This document shows, in pieces, positions 26,899 through 38,820 of a stretch of DNA of 64,000 nt. Each line of letters begins with the position of its first letter. Within the stretch, counting starts at the first letter, position 1. The notes under the pieces are model-generated. The model had not been told where the DNA came from. It did no database searches and worked only from the letters and a program-made list of their open reading frames with translations. This DNA is from Chrysomallon squamiferum (Eukaryota; Mollusca; Gastropoda; Neomphalida; Peltospiridae), in assembly GCA_012295275.1 (NCBI GenBank), contig CM022667.1:1463943-1527942 (forward strand), given 5' to 3'. A program made the position numbers and the translations under genes.

Positions 26899-29198
26899 GT
26901 ATGAAGAATTTTATTATACTATTTATTTGTACCATTAAAGCTACATAACGGAAATAAGGTTTAATTTTTTTTTTTTTTCTCCCCATTGTAGCTTTCTCGA
27001 CATTTGTTTATTTTTGTTTTCAAAGTTCCAATCGCTTTCTTATTTTTCCCTTAACGTTATGTCCATCAACAAACAAGCGTAATATTTTTCGGTCCGTATG
27101 GATGAAAAAGTTGAAAACTTTCCGATTTTAATTTTAAATTGTCACAATAGAACAGACCTAAGATATTAATAGCATTATGTAGTTTCAATATCTGAAAAGT
27201 CGATGTGATCAGGTTGATGGTCAGATATTTGAATGGCTTACAGTGATAACAGTAATGACAGCATCCAAGTTACCAGCATCCTTATTATTTAATTGTTTTT
27301 AATCAGTCAGTGACTGTTACACCGACATTTTGTTTTTAGTCGTATGACAACTTTAGAATGGAAAAATAGCTTTATGGGCTTATTGAAATAAAGCAATGGA
27401 TACTGAATTTTTTTATTTTTTTTGGTACTCTTTTCTTAACAAAACGCAACAAACCAACAAAAGATGTATGTGTTTGTATAGTATATATCAATTTGGATGA
27501 CATTTTAAACAATTTTCATTTGTAATTACTATTTTCACTCCATTAAGAGTAGAATTAAACGACAACACATTTGTATTTTAATACTTTACCTTAATAAGAA
27601 TTCACATTTCCACCATCATTCCGGAAAGACAAAAAAATAAAATAAATAAATTAAAAACAAACCCAATAAAACCTTCATATATTTTTTCCCGTTTGCTATC
27701 ACTACCTAATTGTTTTAATCTAACTAGTCTATCAGTTCTGCTTATAGTGTTTTAAACTGACTTAAGCGATTCCCAAAATCTTCCACATTAATCCTAATGA
27801 AAGCAAATTTAAGGAGTGTCTTTAGATCCCTTGTCCGATTTGCTTAGAACCGGAAGTGTTTAGGATTTCACAGTAGAATGGTATAATAATAACCTGTAAA
27901 CCATTTAAGTCGAAATTTCCAGTTGTATTTCATATATAAACTACACAGACTGCAGGGACGTTTTTTTTTTTTTTTTTTTTTTTTTACATATTATTTTTAA
28001 TAATTTTGTTTATTTAATAAAGTTTCTACGTGTCAAACGATCGGAAAACTGTAGAAAAATTATCATTTCGTATGCTCGCGAAATCGTTTCGAATTTCGTA
28101 ATTTCGGGTAAAAGGGATCCTTGATCTATGTAGAACCGTTTTAATTACTGCAAGTCTTATGGTAATTATTATTTGACTCCCTGGCATTATTTTGAAATAC
28201 TACATGTAATAATACAGGACGTAAATAACAATATTTGCCTTTTGTTATGTAGGAGTGGCAGAAATTTTTTTTTTTTTTTGTATAGATCTTCCTAATTCAA
28301 GTTTGATTTAGAGGATACAGTTTCACATTAGATGTTGGTGTAAAGACCCATTAATATTATTAGCTAATAATGAGGCAATCAGTAACATTTTTCTGGGTTA
28401 ATTTTATTAATGGTTTAAAATAAACTGAGCTTATTCCTTAACTGTACGTTTTGCTTTGTTACGTGTTTCCAAATGGGTTAAAGGTTTTTAATCAATAAAA
28501 TTAAATTGCTTACACAATATACCATCCATAATACTTTTAACAGTAACTTTTGGTGACCAGATCATTTTTGTTATCACTGTATTAATGGTTAACTTTATTA
28601 TGGGATGTAAATAACAACGGTCGGGTTAATATAACGTCACTTACTACGGGAAAAAAAAAAAAAAAAAAAAAAACGCCAAAAAAGTACCAAAAAAAAAAAA
28701 AAAATTAAAAAAATTAACGAACGGAAGAAATAAATGAATAAGTAATAATAGTATGACATATATAAAAATCAAATTTTAATAAATATCAGATATAATTTGT
28801 CTATCCTACTGATGTTGATATTATTATATAAAAAACAAACCAAAAAAAAAAAAAATAATAATAATAATAATAATCACAAAAAGGAAAGACAAATAGATAT
28901 TTTATAAGAATAATAAGACAGAAGACAACAAACCAAATTATCATTAAACTCTGTAATTACATGAACTGAAATATAATTTGTTCAGAGAAGTCAAACTGTA
29001 AGAAATCATTAAATTTTAGAGTTAGTTTTTCTATGTAATTATAGAATTCTATCATGTCAAAACAGATTATAATAAATGTATATTTCTTTAAATTAATTAG
29101 CTCTAAGTATAAACTTGTTAAAATATTAATGTTAAGAAAACCACAAATTACAAGCTCTTGTTCATAAGAAAAGCGTGTATTTTTAATGTACATGCTAT
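24250..29198. other. Gene-free AT-rich interval
   Basis: No exon could be supported on either strand. It contains upstream or promoter DNA of the coiled-coil gene, microsatellites (ATT about 24716-24762, AT about 25195-25230, CA 25548-25580 and 25921-25946, ATT/AAT about 26035-26160, ATA about 26858-26895), homopolymer runs (T near 27960, A near 28650), and a perfect CRE palindrome TGACGTCA at 26764-26771. CpG dinucleotides look commoner at 26750-28650 than in the neighbouring introns, which may mark regulatory DNA, but nothing specific can be claimed. Confidence 0.5.
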
Positions 29199-31259
29199 TT
29201 AGACATATGTGTTAATATTACTTGTGACAAGTACTGTGTTGCAAGCACTGCAAACCAAAGAGCCTGGCTTATTTTCAAGTGTGCATTTCTGGCAGACTCT
29301 GACACTTTCTCCCACTCCATATTCATCCAGTTCTCTTGGACTTGTCCTGCTTTTCCCACATGTACGACATATTCCGCAAGCTGAATTAGACATAGAACAA
29401 GACTGGCATATCCAGGTGTCCGATTTCTGTCGCCGCTCTGCGAATCTTTCCATCCTCGCAGTGCCACGTGCCATGAGCTCAATGTTTTCAAGATTGCTAG
29501 TGTTACTGTATGCACTGGAGTTATTTTTAGCAATTACATCGCGTCCCCTTGCAACATATACTGCAGGATTCTTTGTGGGGATATTATAACCATATTTCAT
29601 ATTTGAAGCTGAAGGCCGGGGAGAAACAGGCCCATTGTCACAAACAACATCTGGACAAGGCTTTGGTGGATAAGCAACAGACTGATACCCACCTGTTCTG
29701 TATCCAGACGTCTGCATGCTTTTGCCTGGATAGTCGACAGAAGGAGGAGGAAGAGTAGGATCAAGTGGACGTAAATGTCGATGCAGCTCTTCAATCCGGA
29801 CCAGTGGAGGATGTTCATCCACGTCAATTCCTTCATCTGAAAGATTGTCACGTAACTGCCGAGAAGGAGCAGCATCATGTCTACTGTTTGAGTGAATGAC
29901 ATCCCCTCTCACTCCATCATAGTAATGTTTCCCATACCTGTTTTCAAGGCCGGATCGTACAAAGTTCCACTCCTCTGATTTTGATGTAGTGTTGAATTCT
30001 GTGCGACAGGGTGCAGCTTTCAGCTTCTGAAGACTAGCCATCATGTGGTCGTCCACAGTTCCTACTTGAAAATGTGACTGCACCTCGGTAGTGTTATCTT
30101 CATCAATGAATGGCATACCTTTTCCAATAAAACCTCCATTAGCTACAGCACCACTGTCCACTCCTCTTTCGAAGTTCAGCCCAGGATGCTGATGCTTTGA
30201 CATCAACACTAAGTGTTCTCTGGGTTTCTTAGTGAAGTCCGGAACAAGGCCTTCCAGCCTGAATTTGGCAGCATCAAGCCAATCACAACCTTTGTCCTTG
30301 TTGTTCATATAGTATTCAACAATCAAATCACACTCAACAGAAGCCATGACACATTCAAATGCTACTTGCCAGTGCCAAGTCAGGGTGTTACTTTTTTTTA
30401 AGAGTTAATATGTTATTATCATTCTTTTCTTCATTAAAACCTACTAATTTAAAAATGGCTTCAGGGTTTTCTAAATATGATTTTATTCTGCACTGGAAAA
30501 ATCCACAGTATGTCTGAAAAAATTAAAGATAGAAAATAAAAATATTTATATATTTGCAAATTCTCAGACCATTCATATTTTTAAAAAAAACAAAAAAAAC
30601 AACATGTTTAGCTGTAAGAGCTGTTATCAGGCATTATTTTGCCTTGTAAATATTTATGTAATAATTTTATTACTTATCGAGATTATGATTATACTGCAAA
30701 TATTCCAAGAATAATCATTTACAATCAGGATATAACAGTCAGGAACATTTAAAAAATGAAAAGAACTTCCTTATTACCACAGAGGGTGGGGGGGAATCCT
30801 CAAGAGTACCTTTTTATATTTGTGAAACCATATTTCATAGATTTATACTCTGCTCTTACAGATATCTAAACTACAAGACAGTTTTAACAAACAATATATA
30901 TATATCTACCTAGAGATCTTTTGAAATATCAGAGATGAACTAGTTCAGACATGAACACATTCATATTTGTATAGCAATAAAAAACAAGGAAGCATTTCTT
31001 TGTTTTTTGTTAAAAATAACTGGTGAGTAATAATGTAATGAAAAAAACAAAAATTTAAAAACAAATAAATAAGTAAATGAAATACAACAAAAAAATAATA
31101 AATAAATGTGTTAATAATGATAATAAAGATCTGTTCATCCACAATATATCCAAACTATTAACTTCTAACATGTCACAAAAAGGCATAACCCCCCCACAAA
31201 AAAACACATTGAAAATAAATTTAAAAAGTTAAAAAATAAATTAATAAAAATGTAAAAAC

Positions 31260-31292
<33 letters not shown>

Positions 31293-34214
31293 TAAAGAAA
31301 AATTCAGATTTCCAACAATTTTAGGATAGTTCTATAATAGAAAATGAGTTAAATGGTGAAATGGGTCTTCTGTTTTAACTCTCTCACTCACCTTCAAACT
31401 ATGGAATTCTTTTTTCCAAGGGTATCTATATAAAAGGATGAAGTATTTTTCCAGCAGACGAAAAGCCTCACTTGTTTCATTAGCAACAAATTTTTCACTT
31501 TTCACCGTACTGATGATTACATTTACAAACTGTTTATACTTATGCTGGGGCTTGTGATCAGTATTATTCAAAGCTTTTTTCAACAATTTTAAAACAGAGT
31601 TTTTTAGATCAGCCAGTGATTCATCTTCGAGGTTATCTTTATCAATGCATTTTGTATATAAATGTTCAGCTTGGTTACGTTCTTCCATTGATAGGCAGAG
31701 AATACTAAACAAGACAATAATTAAACGTTGCCAAGAAAAACCACTTTTTCAAAAACCTGCATAGGAACTTGCATGAATTAACTTAACTAGGAGAAAAAAA
31801 AAAAAGAAGTAACTAAATGTTTCAGTCATTGAGAAATATTTTGTTCTGGTGAGCTGATTTTGAAACACCTGAAAATAATAACATAAAGGAAAATTCAGTA
31901 ATTTAATACAAACGTCAGGATGCAAATTAAAGGATTTAAAAGAAATTTATCTTTTACCTATTTCCAATTTCATTAAGAAGTAAGACTTTTTTAAATAGAT
32001 TATTAATAACTAAAAAAAAAAAAAAAAAAAAAAAATCAGATTGAAAAACAAAAATAAACTATAAAAGAATATGTATATATTTTTTAATTCATTAAATCAA
32101 ATCAAAAAAAAAAATAAAAATAATGAATTTTAGTCAGAATCTGATTATAAATCAAATCAATTACTGAGAAAATAACATTAATTAATTTACAAAAAAAAAT
32201 TATCTTCAAAATTAATTAAAACAGTACACAAACCATCTGCAGTAATGTCCAGTATAATTACAATATTATTCCAGACTGTTTTCCTTATTTCATCTGAAAT
32301 GAGAGGGAAAAACAAATTCATTTCATGATTATCTGAATGAGAAATGGTTTAACTCTTGAGACTAATTTAAATTCTTTCAAATTATTCAGTAACATTAAGT
32401 TCCAATATAATATAATTACTAATATATTAAAACCTGACACTTTCTAATGATTATATTCTGATATAAATTTTAATATAATAACTTTTGCATATTATATGTT
32501 TTATATAATACTGAAAACAAAAATAATCTTACAAAATAAATATTTATATATATATATAGATATAGATATATACACAGAGTAATTAGTAAAAATATAAATA
32601 AATAAATAATGTGTTGTTCCATTTGTCAAGCTGCTATTTATAACTACCACAAAATATTTAATTAACAATGAAATCATCTACATTTATTATTTTTAATTAA
32701 TTATGAGTAAATAAATATGTGTTACCATTATAAATATTATTCATATGGAAACACAGTATTTAAACAAACTGGCAACTAAATTTTATCTGCATTGCTTGAT
32801 AGAACAAAGTGGAATAGACACTCTTTGGCACTAAATCAAGTATGACTCATATGGGTATTTGTGGGCACTGTATGTCCACACTCATACACACACATACTTT
32901 TTATAGAATTTGTAATAGAAACACAGACATATGCACACTCATGAATCAAGACATTCAAATTTAAAATTGAACAATAAAATAACAAAAAAACAACAAGAGT
33001 AATAAAAATGTTGAAGAAAATTAATAAAGGAAAATTTCTTTATTCACAGTATACAAAATGCTGAATGTAATTTAAAAATTAAATCAGAACTGTGCACTAA
33101 GAAAAACAGTGTGTACAGGAGGCAAATAATTTTATTATGACTGCTTGTTTTTTTTTAATGGATCTCTTAAGATATTTTCCCCTGCAGATAGCTCTTCAAC
33201 AACAAATAAATAAATAAATAAATATATAAATAATAATTGAAGTTCCAGTGAGATTTAGAAAAGTTTACACATGTTCAACTCAATAACCTGTAATATGTAA
33301 ATTAAAAATAAAGAAATTTTTTTCATAACATTTTTCTACAAATTTACACAAATCGTTTTATATATTTTCCTGAAACACAGCCATAGATGCTAGTATTGTA
33401 AAAATTATACTGTAAACATTATTTTATTTAAAAATTAAAATATACACTGAATATTCCAAGTTACAATAATAAAAAAAATACACATAAAATAATCATCTTT
33501 ACTTACTTCATAAAATTTGAACATATTGAAACTGCAAGAAAAACACTGGAAAGCCCAGTAGTCATCACAAAATATAAGCCTATACACTATAACTATAATA
33601 CAGTAATCAACTTTTTAAATTGTAAGTCACGTGATTATTATTCAGGTTTTTTTTTCCTTTTCTTCTCCACTCTGTATTCTATAGAGATATCAAGAATTAC
33701 ATCATTTTACATTAACGGAATACTTACACTTTAATTTTTTTATTTATTTGCTTTTATCTATTTCTAAAAAATTTATTACGCCATGAACAATTAATTTAAC
33801 TGCGAACTCTATTTCCAGTCTTTTTATGGGGAATACCCACATTAAATCGATTATTCTTTTAATAAAATATTTAAAACTATAATCAATGGAAAATAAATGA
33901 TTATTTACATTGTTATGAATCAGTTTATCAAAACAGGTATACCTGATTTATATAATATTGCCCCTTCGTATCTTTCACTCAGTGAACATGGCCGTCGTTT
34001 AGCTATTACTGGGGATTTCCCATGGTTTTGTTAAATTCTGTCATCAAAAGAAAATCGAAAAAGGTTCAGTGTTCTCAAGAAGACTGGACAGCTTATCCGT
34101 AATAATACTGCGATCGGCAATTTTATTTAATTATAATAAGCTTTCAAATTTTTCACAGGATAACAGTTATTAACTGAAGGCCATAAGCTGCACACACACA
34201 CACACACACACAAC

Positions 34215-34252
<38 letters not shown>

Positions 34253-34378
34253 TTATTGATTCTGGTATTTTGAATTAGTAAGTTACCTGTATAACGACAA
34301 TTTTTCATGTAATTTTCGGTTATGAAAACTGAATATATAGTTGAGATTGTGGAAATCGGCAAGATCCATTTCGTTCAT
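29199..34378 (-). CDS. SPATA2: SPATA2 / Tamozhennic homologue (PUB domain, RanBP2-type zinc fingers), with a frameshift
   Basis: SPATA2 bridges the deubiquitinase CYLD to the LUBAC ligase subunit HOIP; the fly relative is tamo. Exons: 34287-34378 (start ATG 34376-34378, MNEMDLADFHNL), 31392-31704, 29199-30513 (stop TAA 29199-29201). Phases join correctly (2 then 0). Exon 2 holds most of the PUB-type helical domain and ends in LYRYPWKKEFHSLK, matching the SPATA2 signature LYPWKKEFRSIKTY. Exon 3 starts TYCGFFQCRIKSYLENPEAI and, after about 40 codons, meets an A8 tract (30392-30399) that shifts into TAA (30388-30390). Homology resumes in the next frame through FECVMASVECDLIVEYY. The C-terminus has two zinc fingers, WICQSC-CRTC and the canonical CQKCTLENKPGSLVCSAC. 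With one A removed the protein would be 572 residues, near the roughly 520 of human SPATA2. The gene is probably functional with a homopolymer assembly error, but a real frameshift is not excluded. Confidence 0.85.
30388..30399 (-). other. Apparent +1 frameshift at an A8 homopolymer in SPATA2 exon 3
   Basis: Reading the minus strand, CTT is followed by eight A, then GTAACACC. In the upstream frame this gives Lys-Lys-Lys-stop. One A fewer gives Lys-Lys-Ser-Asn-Thr and continues into the conserved FECVMASVEC segment and the long open frame to 29199. No acceptor-like polypyrimidine tract is visible that would let an intron remove the problem. Confidence 0.8.
34192..34250. repeat. (CA)n microsatellite
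   Basis: Interrupted CA repeat about 35 bp after the donor of SPATA2 exon 1 (minus strand). Confidence 0.95.
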
Positions 34379-36382
34379 AGCCTCTCCTAACAATATAAAA
34401 AAGCTATTATTTTCAGTCTTTCCAGAGTCCCTTCCATAACATAAAAACAGGAATGAAAAATAAGACAAATAATTACAAATGATAGCCACTTCAGTACAGA
34501 TGAAATATTCTGTCTACAACGGAAATGAACTTTTTCTGATTATTATCTCGTGAGATGTGGATAAAATATGGCGCAATTATTAGGTCTTACATGTGTATGC
34601 AACGATGGATCATGGGACCGAAAGCCCATACGGTAGGCTTGAGCTGCTGGGCTTTATAAAACAACAGCAACATATTGATGAATAAATGAACCGACATAGA
34701 GCACAGGGGATGTTCGGGCTTGTTTCATGATCCAGAATGCTACTGCAGAGGAACAGGTATCGTAATTATAATCTGGGCTGTAAACGTGGCCAAACTTTGA
34801 CTGCAGCATGGAACAAAGATTAATACACCAATTAAAAAATATCTACACGTAATAATGTATGAAGTTGTTTAATTCGGGAACAAATACCAAGCATTTTTTT
34901 GTCAGTTTAAACTGTTGTTGGAATTTTTCTAAATGTTTTATATATATAATTTATTTATTTAATGAAACTTTAACGAATCGAACTCCCAAATCGTGTTTTA
35001 TCTTATATATACATGAACAAAATATCGTTCAGATCCTATCTATATAAATAAGAACGAATATATATGTATATTAGCAAACAATATGTCGTATGTTAATGAC
35101 GTCAATCAAATGATTACAACTTTGGTCGGAAATAGATTAAAATGTGGACCGTTTGCGGACGTATTATTCTTATTTTAAAGCCTGCGATTTTTTACCTTTT
35201 AATGTGTAATGCCACTGAAACAATTTTGGTCTTGAATCGGGCAGCTTTTCTCAGTTTGCACTATTTCGTTTTTCCACTTTCATAGATAAATCCCTCTCCA
35301 AGTGGTGCTTCATCTTTTATGTGTGTGTGTGTGTGTTAGGGTGGGTGGTTGTGGATGTGGGTGTGGGTGTGGGTGTTTGCATGTGTACCGTACAGAACCT
35401 GTTATCTGTAAACAACCTTTATTATGGGAACGTTCAAGACTGGTACGAGATCACTAACCAGTGAAACACGCAGCCTGGTTTCTGCCACAATTTGTACATG
35501 CAGAATAATTATTTTGATTAACTTGCCCGATTGTGTACCCAGATTTGCTTCAGAAATATGCGCAATTACTAAAACCCTATAGGAAATTGATGATTCTATA
35601 GCATCCAAAAATATGTTTTTATAAACATACGTACATACATACAAACTTACATTATATAGACCTACATGTATGCATAGACACATACACAAAAACGTACACA
35701 CACACACACACATAAATATGTTCGTGTCTGTGTTTATGTCTGTATGCATGTATTTACCAGATGAAAGTTTATTATTTTGAAAATGAAAGATTACAAATAC
35801 TGGACCATTTATCTGAAAAGCTTGGCACCAGAGATGGTCCGGATTACTGGACACAGGCTGAACATAAACTTAAAATGTAAAATAAACAATGAAAAAATAA
35901 AAAATGAAACTATAGATACAAACTGTTATACCATTTAATCCTAGTTTTATAAACAGATGAAAAGTAAATGAAGAAAAGAAAGAATATAATTTTATTTAAA
36001 AGATACAGGTACAAATTAATACACTTTATAATACATTTTTTGAAGCCGGATAAGTAGTTAGGTAACTAATAACAGTGTTTCATTAAGGCCCAGTCTAGCG
36101 TATTAATGGCCACCTAACAACGAATATAAACCCTAATTTGACAGCAGCCAATAATTACATCTTTCCACTAGAGAAATAAGCATAACACAAGTAATTTAAG
36201 GTACACGTTAATTATTGAATTATAATATAAAGGTGACTTGATGATAATACATTATACAATCGATAAAACATATATTTAAATAGTTTTGATCAATGATACG
36301 AGTAATGTCATACGGGGAACCAAGATAAAATGAGAATCTGCCAGGAGGACAGACTAAACAGTTAAAATTTTAGGTATATTAA

Positions 36383-36700
36383 ATGTTATTGAAACGGGTT
36401 AATTGCTCATTACACCCTATCAACATAAGAATAGACAATGGCTTACCATACTCGTCCGTAAAGACAGTGTCATTCAAAAACACTGGTTCCCAGCCTGATT
36501 GCCAAGAGCCAGCACGTTTAAAACATTCGTCGTTGAAGTATAAACTGGCTACGCAATTTGAATTCCATGATATAAAAATAATAATGCGGACGTCGGAGAA
36601 ATTAACATTTGTTGCGCAGTTTGAATTCCATGATATAAAAATAAACAGGCGGATATCGCAGAAAGATACATTTTTTATGCAGTCTGTGATATAAAACACT
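36383..36700. other. Unexplained open block with three ~63-bp repeats
   Basis: A 300-bp island, richer in CpG than its surroundings, is open on both strands over about 100 codons. Three related units of about 63 bp share the core GAATTCCATGATATAAAAAT (36559-36578 and 36622-36641; a decayed third lies near 36680). On the minus strand the repeats read IFISWNSNC with NVNFSDVRI-like spacers, followed by AGSWQSGWEPVFLNDTVFTD and a GTAAGC donor-like site near 36444. This could be a lone exon of an unrecognised gene, a gene relic, or part of a mobile element. No family is recognised. Confidence 0.35.
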
Positions 36701-36921
36701 GATATTTATTAAAATAAGTTTAATAGTGGTAAAAATATATTAATATCCGATTTTAACAGAAAATGTTCTTTATGTATTCTGCCTGTAAGTGGTTTTGAAC
36801 CATTTTTTTTATTCATATATCAAAGATTTTAATTTTACTTGATATTATTTTGTTTTATGTAAGTTATTTTTATTTTATACTATTTAAATTTTTTTTTTAT
36901 TTGATTATTTCTATTGGGAAA

Positions 36922-36954
<33 letters not shown>

Positions 36955-36994
36955 AATAGAAATAACCTCCTATATTTTCATTCCATAGTTACGT

Positions 36995-37006
36995 GCGTAT
37001 AAAGGG
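36995..37006 (+). promoter_or_regulatory. Possible TATA box upstream of carboxypeptidase Q
   Basis: GTATAAAGGGG lies about 385 bp upstream of the carboxypeptidase ATG in a locally less AT-rich context, where a TATA match is a little more meaningful than elsewhere. It implies a transcription start near 37030 and a 5' UTR of about 350 nt. This is suggestive only. Confidence 0.25.
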
Positions 37007-37383
37007 GATACACTCTATTGTGTAGTTTATAGATTTTTGAATCAGATACTCATGATAATATTCTTACTCACCATTCTATTTTATATTTTGAACGCACGCT
37101 TGGGTTTAGCAGACGACCGACACTCAGTCAAATGACTCAGCGAAATAAACATATATGTTTATGGAGACAAAGGAGGTGTTGCCTTTATACCCCCATCAGG
37201 TGACACTTGATTATTCAATAATACGCAACGGCTCATTTTGTTTACTCAATTACTAGCAGGAAAAGAGTAATGTGCTTAATATTCTAAAGTTTCTTATCTT
37301 AAAGATTATACTGAGGAAATCTGTGACTTTATTAATCTAGCAGTAGATAGGGTGTGTTTGTCACGTTTGACCCCGAAATCAAA

Positions 37384-38820
37384 ATGGCGGGAATTTTGAA
37401 AGTATTTTTGTTAATGTGTTCAATAACAAGCGTTGAACATTCGATTTTACGACACCGTAGTTCCCATGATGATATTAATCGTGAAATCGAAAATCACAGA
37501 AAAGTTGCCTCTGAAATTATTAATCTTTCTGTACACGGAAATGCAAAGAATGAATCGTACAACAGACTTGCACAATTTGTCGATAAGTTTGGATTTCGAA
37601 TTGCAGGCTCAGAAAATCTGGAAAATTCCATTGACTTTCTTATTGCAGAACTTAAAGAAGACGGCTTGGAGAATGTACACGGAGAATCTGTTATGGTTCC
37701 GCACTGGGTCAGGGGTAATGAATTTGCGAAAATGATCGAACCAAGAATTCATCCATTGGCTATGCTTGGTCTTGGAGGAAGTATTGGTACTCCTCCTGAA
37801 GGAATTACCGCTGAGGCTTTGGTAGTTAGCTCGTTTGATGAGCTGAAACGACGATCTTCTGAGGCCAAAGGTAAAATAATTGTATTTAATGAACCGTGGG
37901 CTGGATCCTACTCCAAAACAGTAGCTTACAGAAGTGGCGCGGTTCAGGCCTCTGAAGCAGGAGGCGTGGCTTCGTTAATCAGAAGTATCACGCCATTTTC
38001 GATAAACAGTCCACACACGGGATCGCAGTGGTACAAATCTAATGTGACAAAAATTCCCACAGCATGCATAACTATTGAAGATGCTGAAATGATGGCTCGC
38101 ATGGCAGCAAGAGGCAACAAAATTGTGATACATTTGAAAATGGACGCCAAAGCTCTCCCTGACGTAAAATCAAGGAATGTTGTCGCTGAAATCAAAGGAC
38201 ACAGCAAACCCGAAGAAGTTGTCGTCGTCAGTGGACATATTGATAGTTGGGACGTTGGACAAGGTGCAATGGATGATGGGTGTGGAGCATTCATATCTTG
38301 GCAGGCGTTATCACTCATTCGTCAGTTGGGACTTAGACCTAAGCGAACTTTAAGAGCAGTATTTTGGACGGCAGAAGAAGTAGGTTTGGTTGGTGCCCAG
38401 AAATATTTTAAAGACCATAAATCAGACTTGGACGACTTTGATCTTATAATGGAGTCCGATATCGGGACATTTTCTCCGCGTGGTTACAGATTTTCTGGAA
38501 ATGAGAGAGCGACTGAAATCGTGAAGAGAGTTGTCGATCTTTTAACGCCGATTGGCGCTGCTAACTACACTTCTCCGGCTGATGTCAGTGACGTGCAGTT
38601 CTGGGAAAATGCTGGCGTGCCGACCGGAAGTCTGCTCGTGGATACCAGCAAGTATTTTTATTTCCACCATTCCAATGGTGATACAATGACGGTGCAGAAT
38701 TCACAGGACATGGACGTAGCTTCGGCAATCTTTTCCGTTGTGGCATACGTTGTAGCCGATCTAGAAATCATGTTGCCAAGGAATAAAATGGGCATTAATA
38801 AAACTGATATACATTGGTAA
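37384..38820 (+). CDS. CPQ: Carboxypeptidase Q-like dipeptidase (M28 family), intronless
   Basis: Carboxypeptidase Q (plasma glutamate carboxypeptidase) is a secreted or lysosomal di-zinc dipeptidase. The ORF is 478 residues from ATG 37384 (human about 472). An in-frame ATG at 37354 would add ten residues, but the 37384 start gives a hydrophobic signal peptide (AGILKVFLLMCSITSVEH) in a better AAAATGG context. The family is recognisable throughout: PHWVRGNEFAKMIEPRIH, LGLGGSIGTPPEGITAE, IPTACITIEDAEMMARMA and SGHIDSWDVGQGAMDDG. Probable zinc and catalytic residues are all present: His285 (GHIDSWD), Asp297 (MDDG), Glu331/332 (WTAEE), Asp359 (MESD) and His428/429 (FHHSNGDT). Residue 300 is Cys (DDGCGAF) where relatives recalled from memory have Gly. 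Several N-glycosylation sequons fit secretion. The whole gene is one exon, unlike vertebrate CPQ and unlike every other gene in this window. Stop TAA at 38818-38820. A decayed partial copy follows about 1 kb downstream. Confidence 0.95.
   Translation: MAGILKVFLLMCSITSVEHSILRHRSSHDDINREIENHRKVASEIINLSVHGNAKNESYNRLAQFVDKFGFRIAGSENLENSIDFLIAELKEDGLENVHGESVMVPHWVRGNEFAKMIEPRIHPLAMLGLGGSIGTPPEGITAEALVVSSFDELKRRSSEAKGKIIVFNEPWAGSYSKTVAYRSGAVQASEAGGVASLIRSITPFSINSPHTGSQWYKSNVTKIPTACITIEDAEMMARMAARGNKIVIHLKMDAKALPDVKSRNVVAEIKGHSKPEEVVVVSGHIDSWDVGQGAMDDGCGAFISWQALSLIRQLGLRPKRTLRAVFWTAEEVGLVGAQKYFKDHKSDLDDFDLIMESDIGTFSPRGYRFSGNERATEIVKRVVDLLTPIGAANYTSPADVSDVQFWENAGVPTGSLLVDTSKYFYFHHSNGDTMTVQNSQDMDVASAIFSVVAYVVADLEIMLPRNKMGINKTDIHW

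Larger units (their letters stand above)
34379..37383. other. Divergent intergenic region between SPATA2 and carboxypeptidase Q
   Basis: The SPATA2 start (34378, -) and carboxypeptidase Q start (37384, +) point away from each other, so both promoters should lie here. Seen: a CRE palindrome TGACGTCA at 35097-35104; TG/CA microsatellites (about 35320-35380, 35694-35714); a possible element end at about 35765-35855; the repeat block at 36383-36700; a long A tract (about 36920-36945); and a TATAAAGG motif near 36998, about 385 bp before the carboxypeptidase ATG. No exon is supported except the uncertain block at 36383-36700. Confidence 0.5.

Noticed and set aside
34561-34640. Short plus-strand ORF starting ATGGCGCAATTATT
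   Set aside because: Only about 22 codons, no donor in phase, no family similarity; it lies in the presumed SPATA2 promoter region.
37433-38318. Overlapping ORFs on both strands inside carboxypeptidase Q
   Set aside because: Shadow frames of the conserved 478-residue protein.
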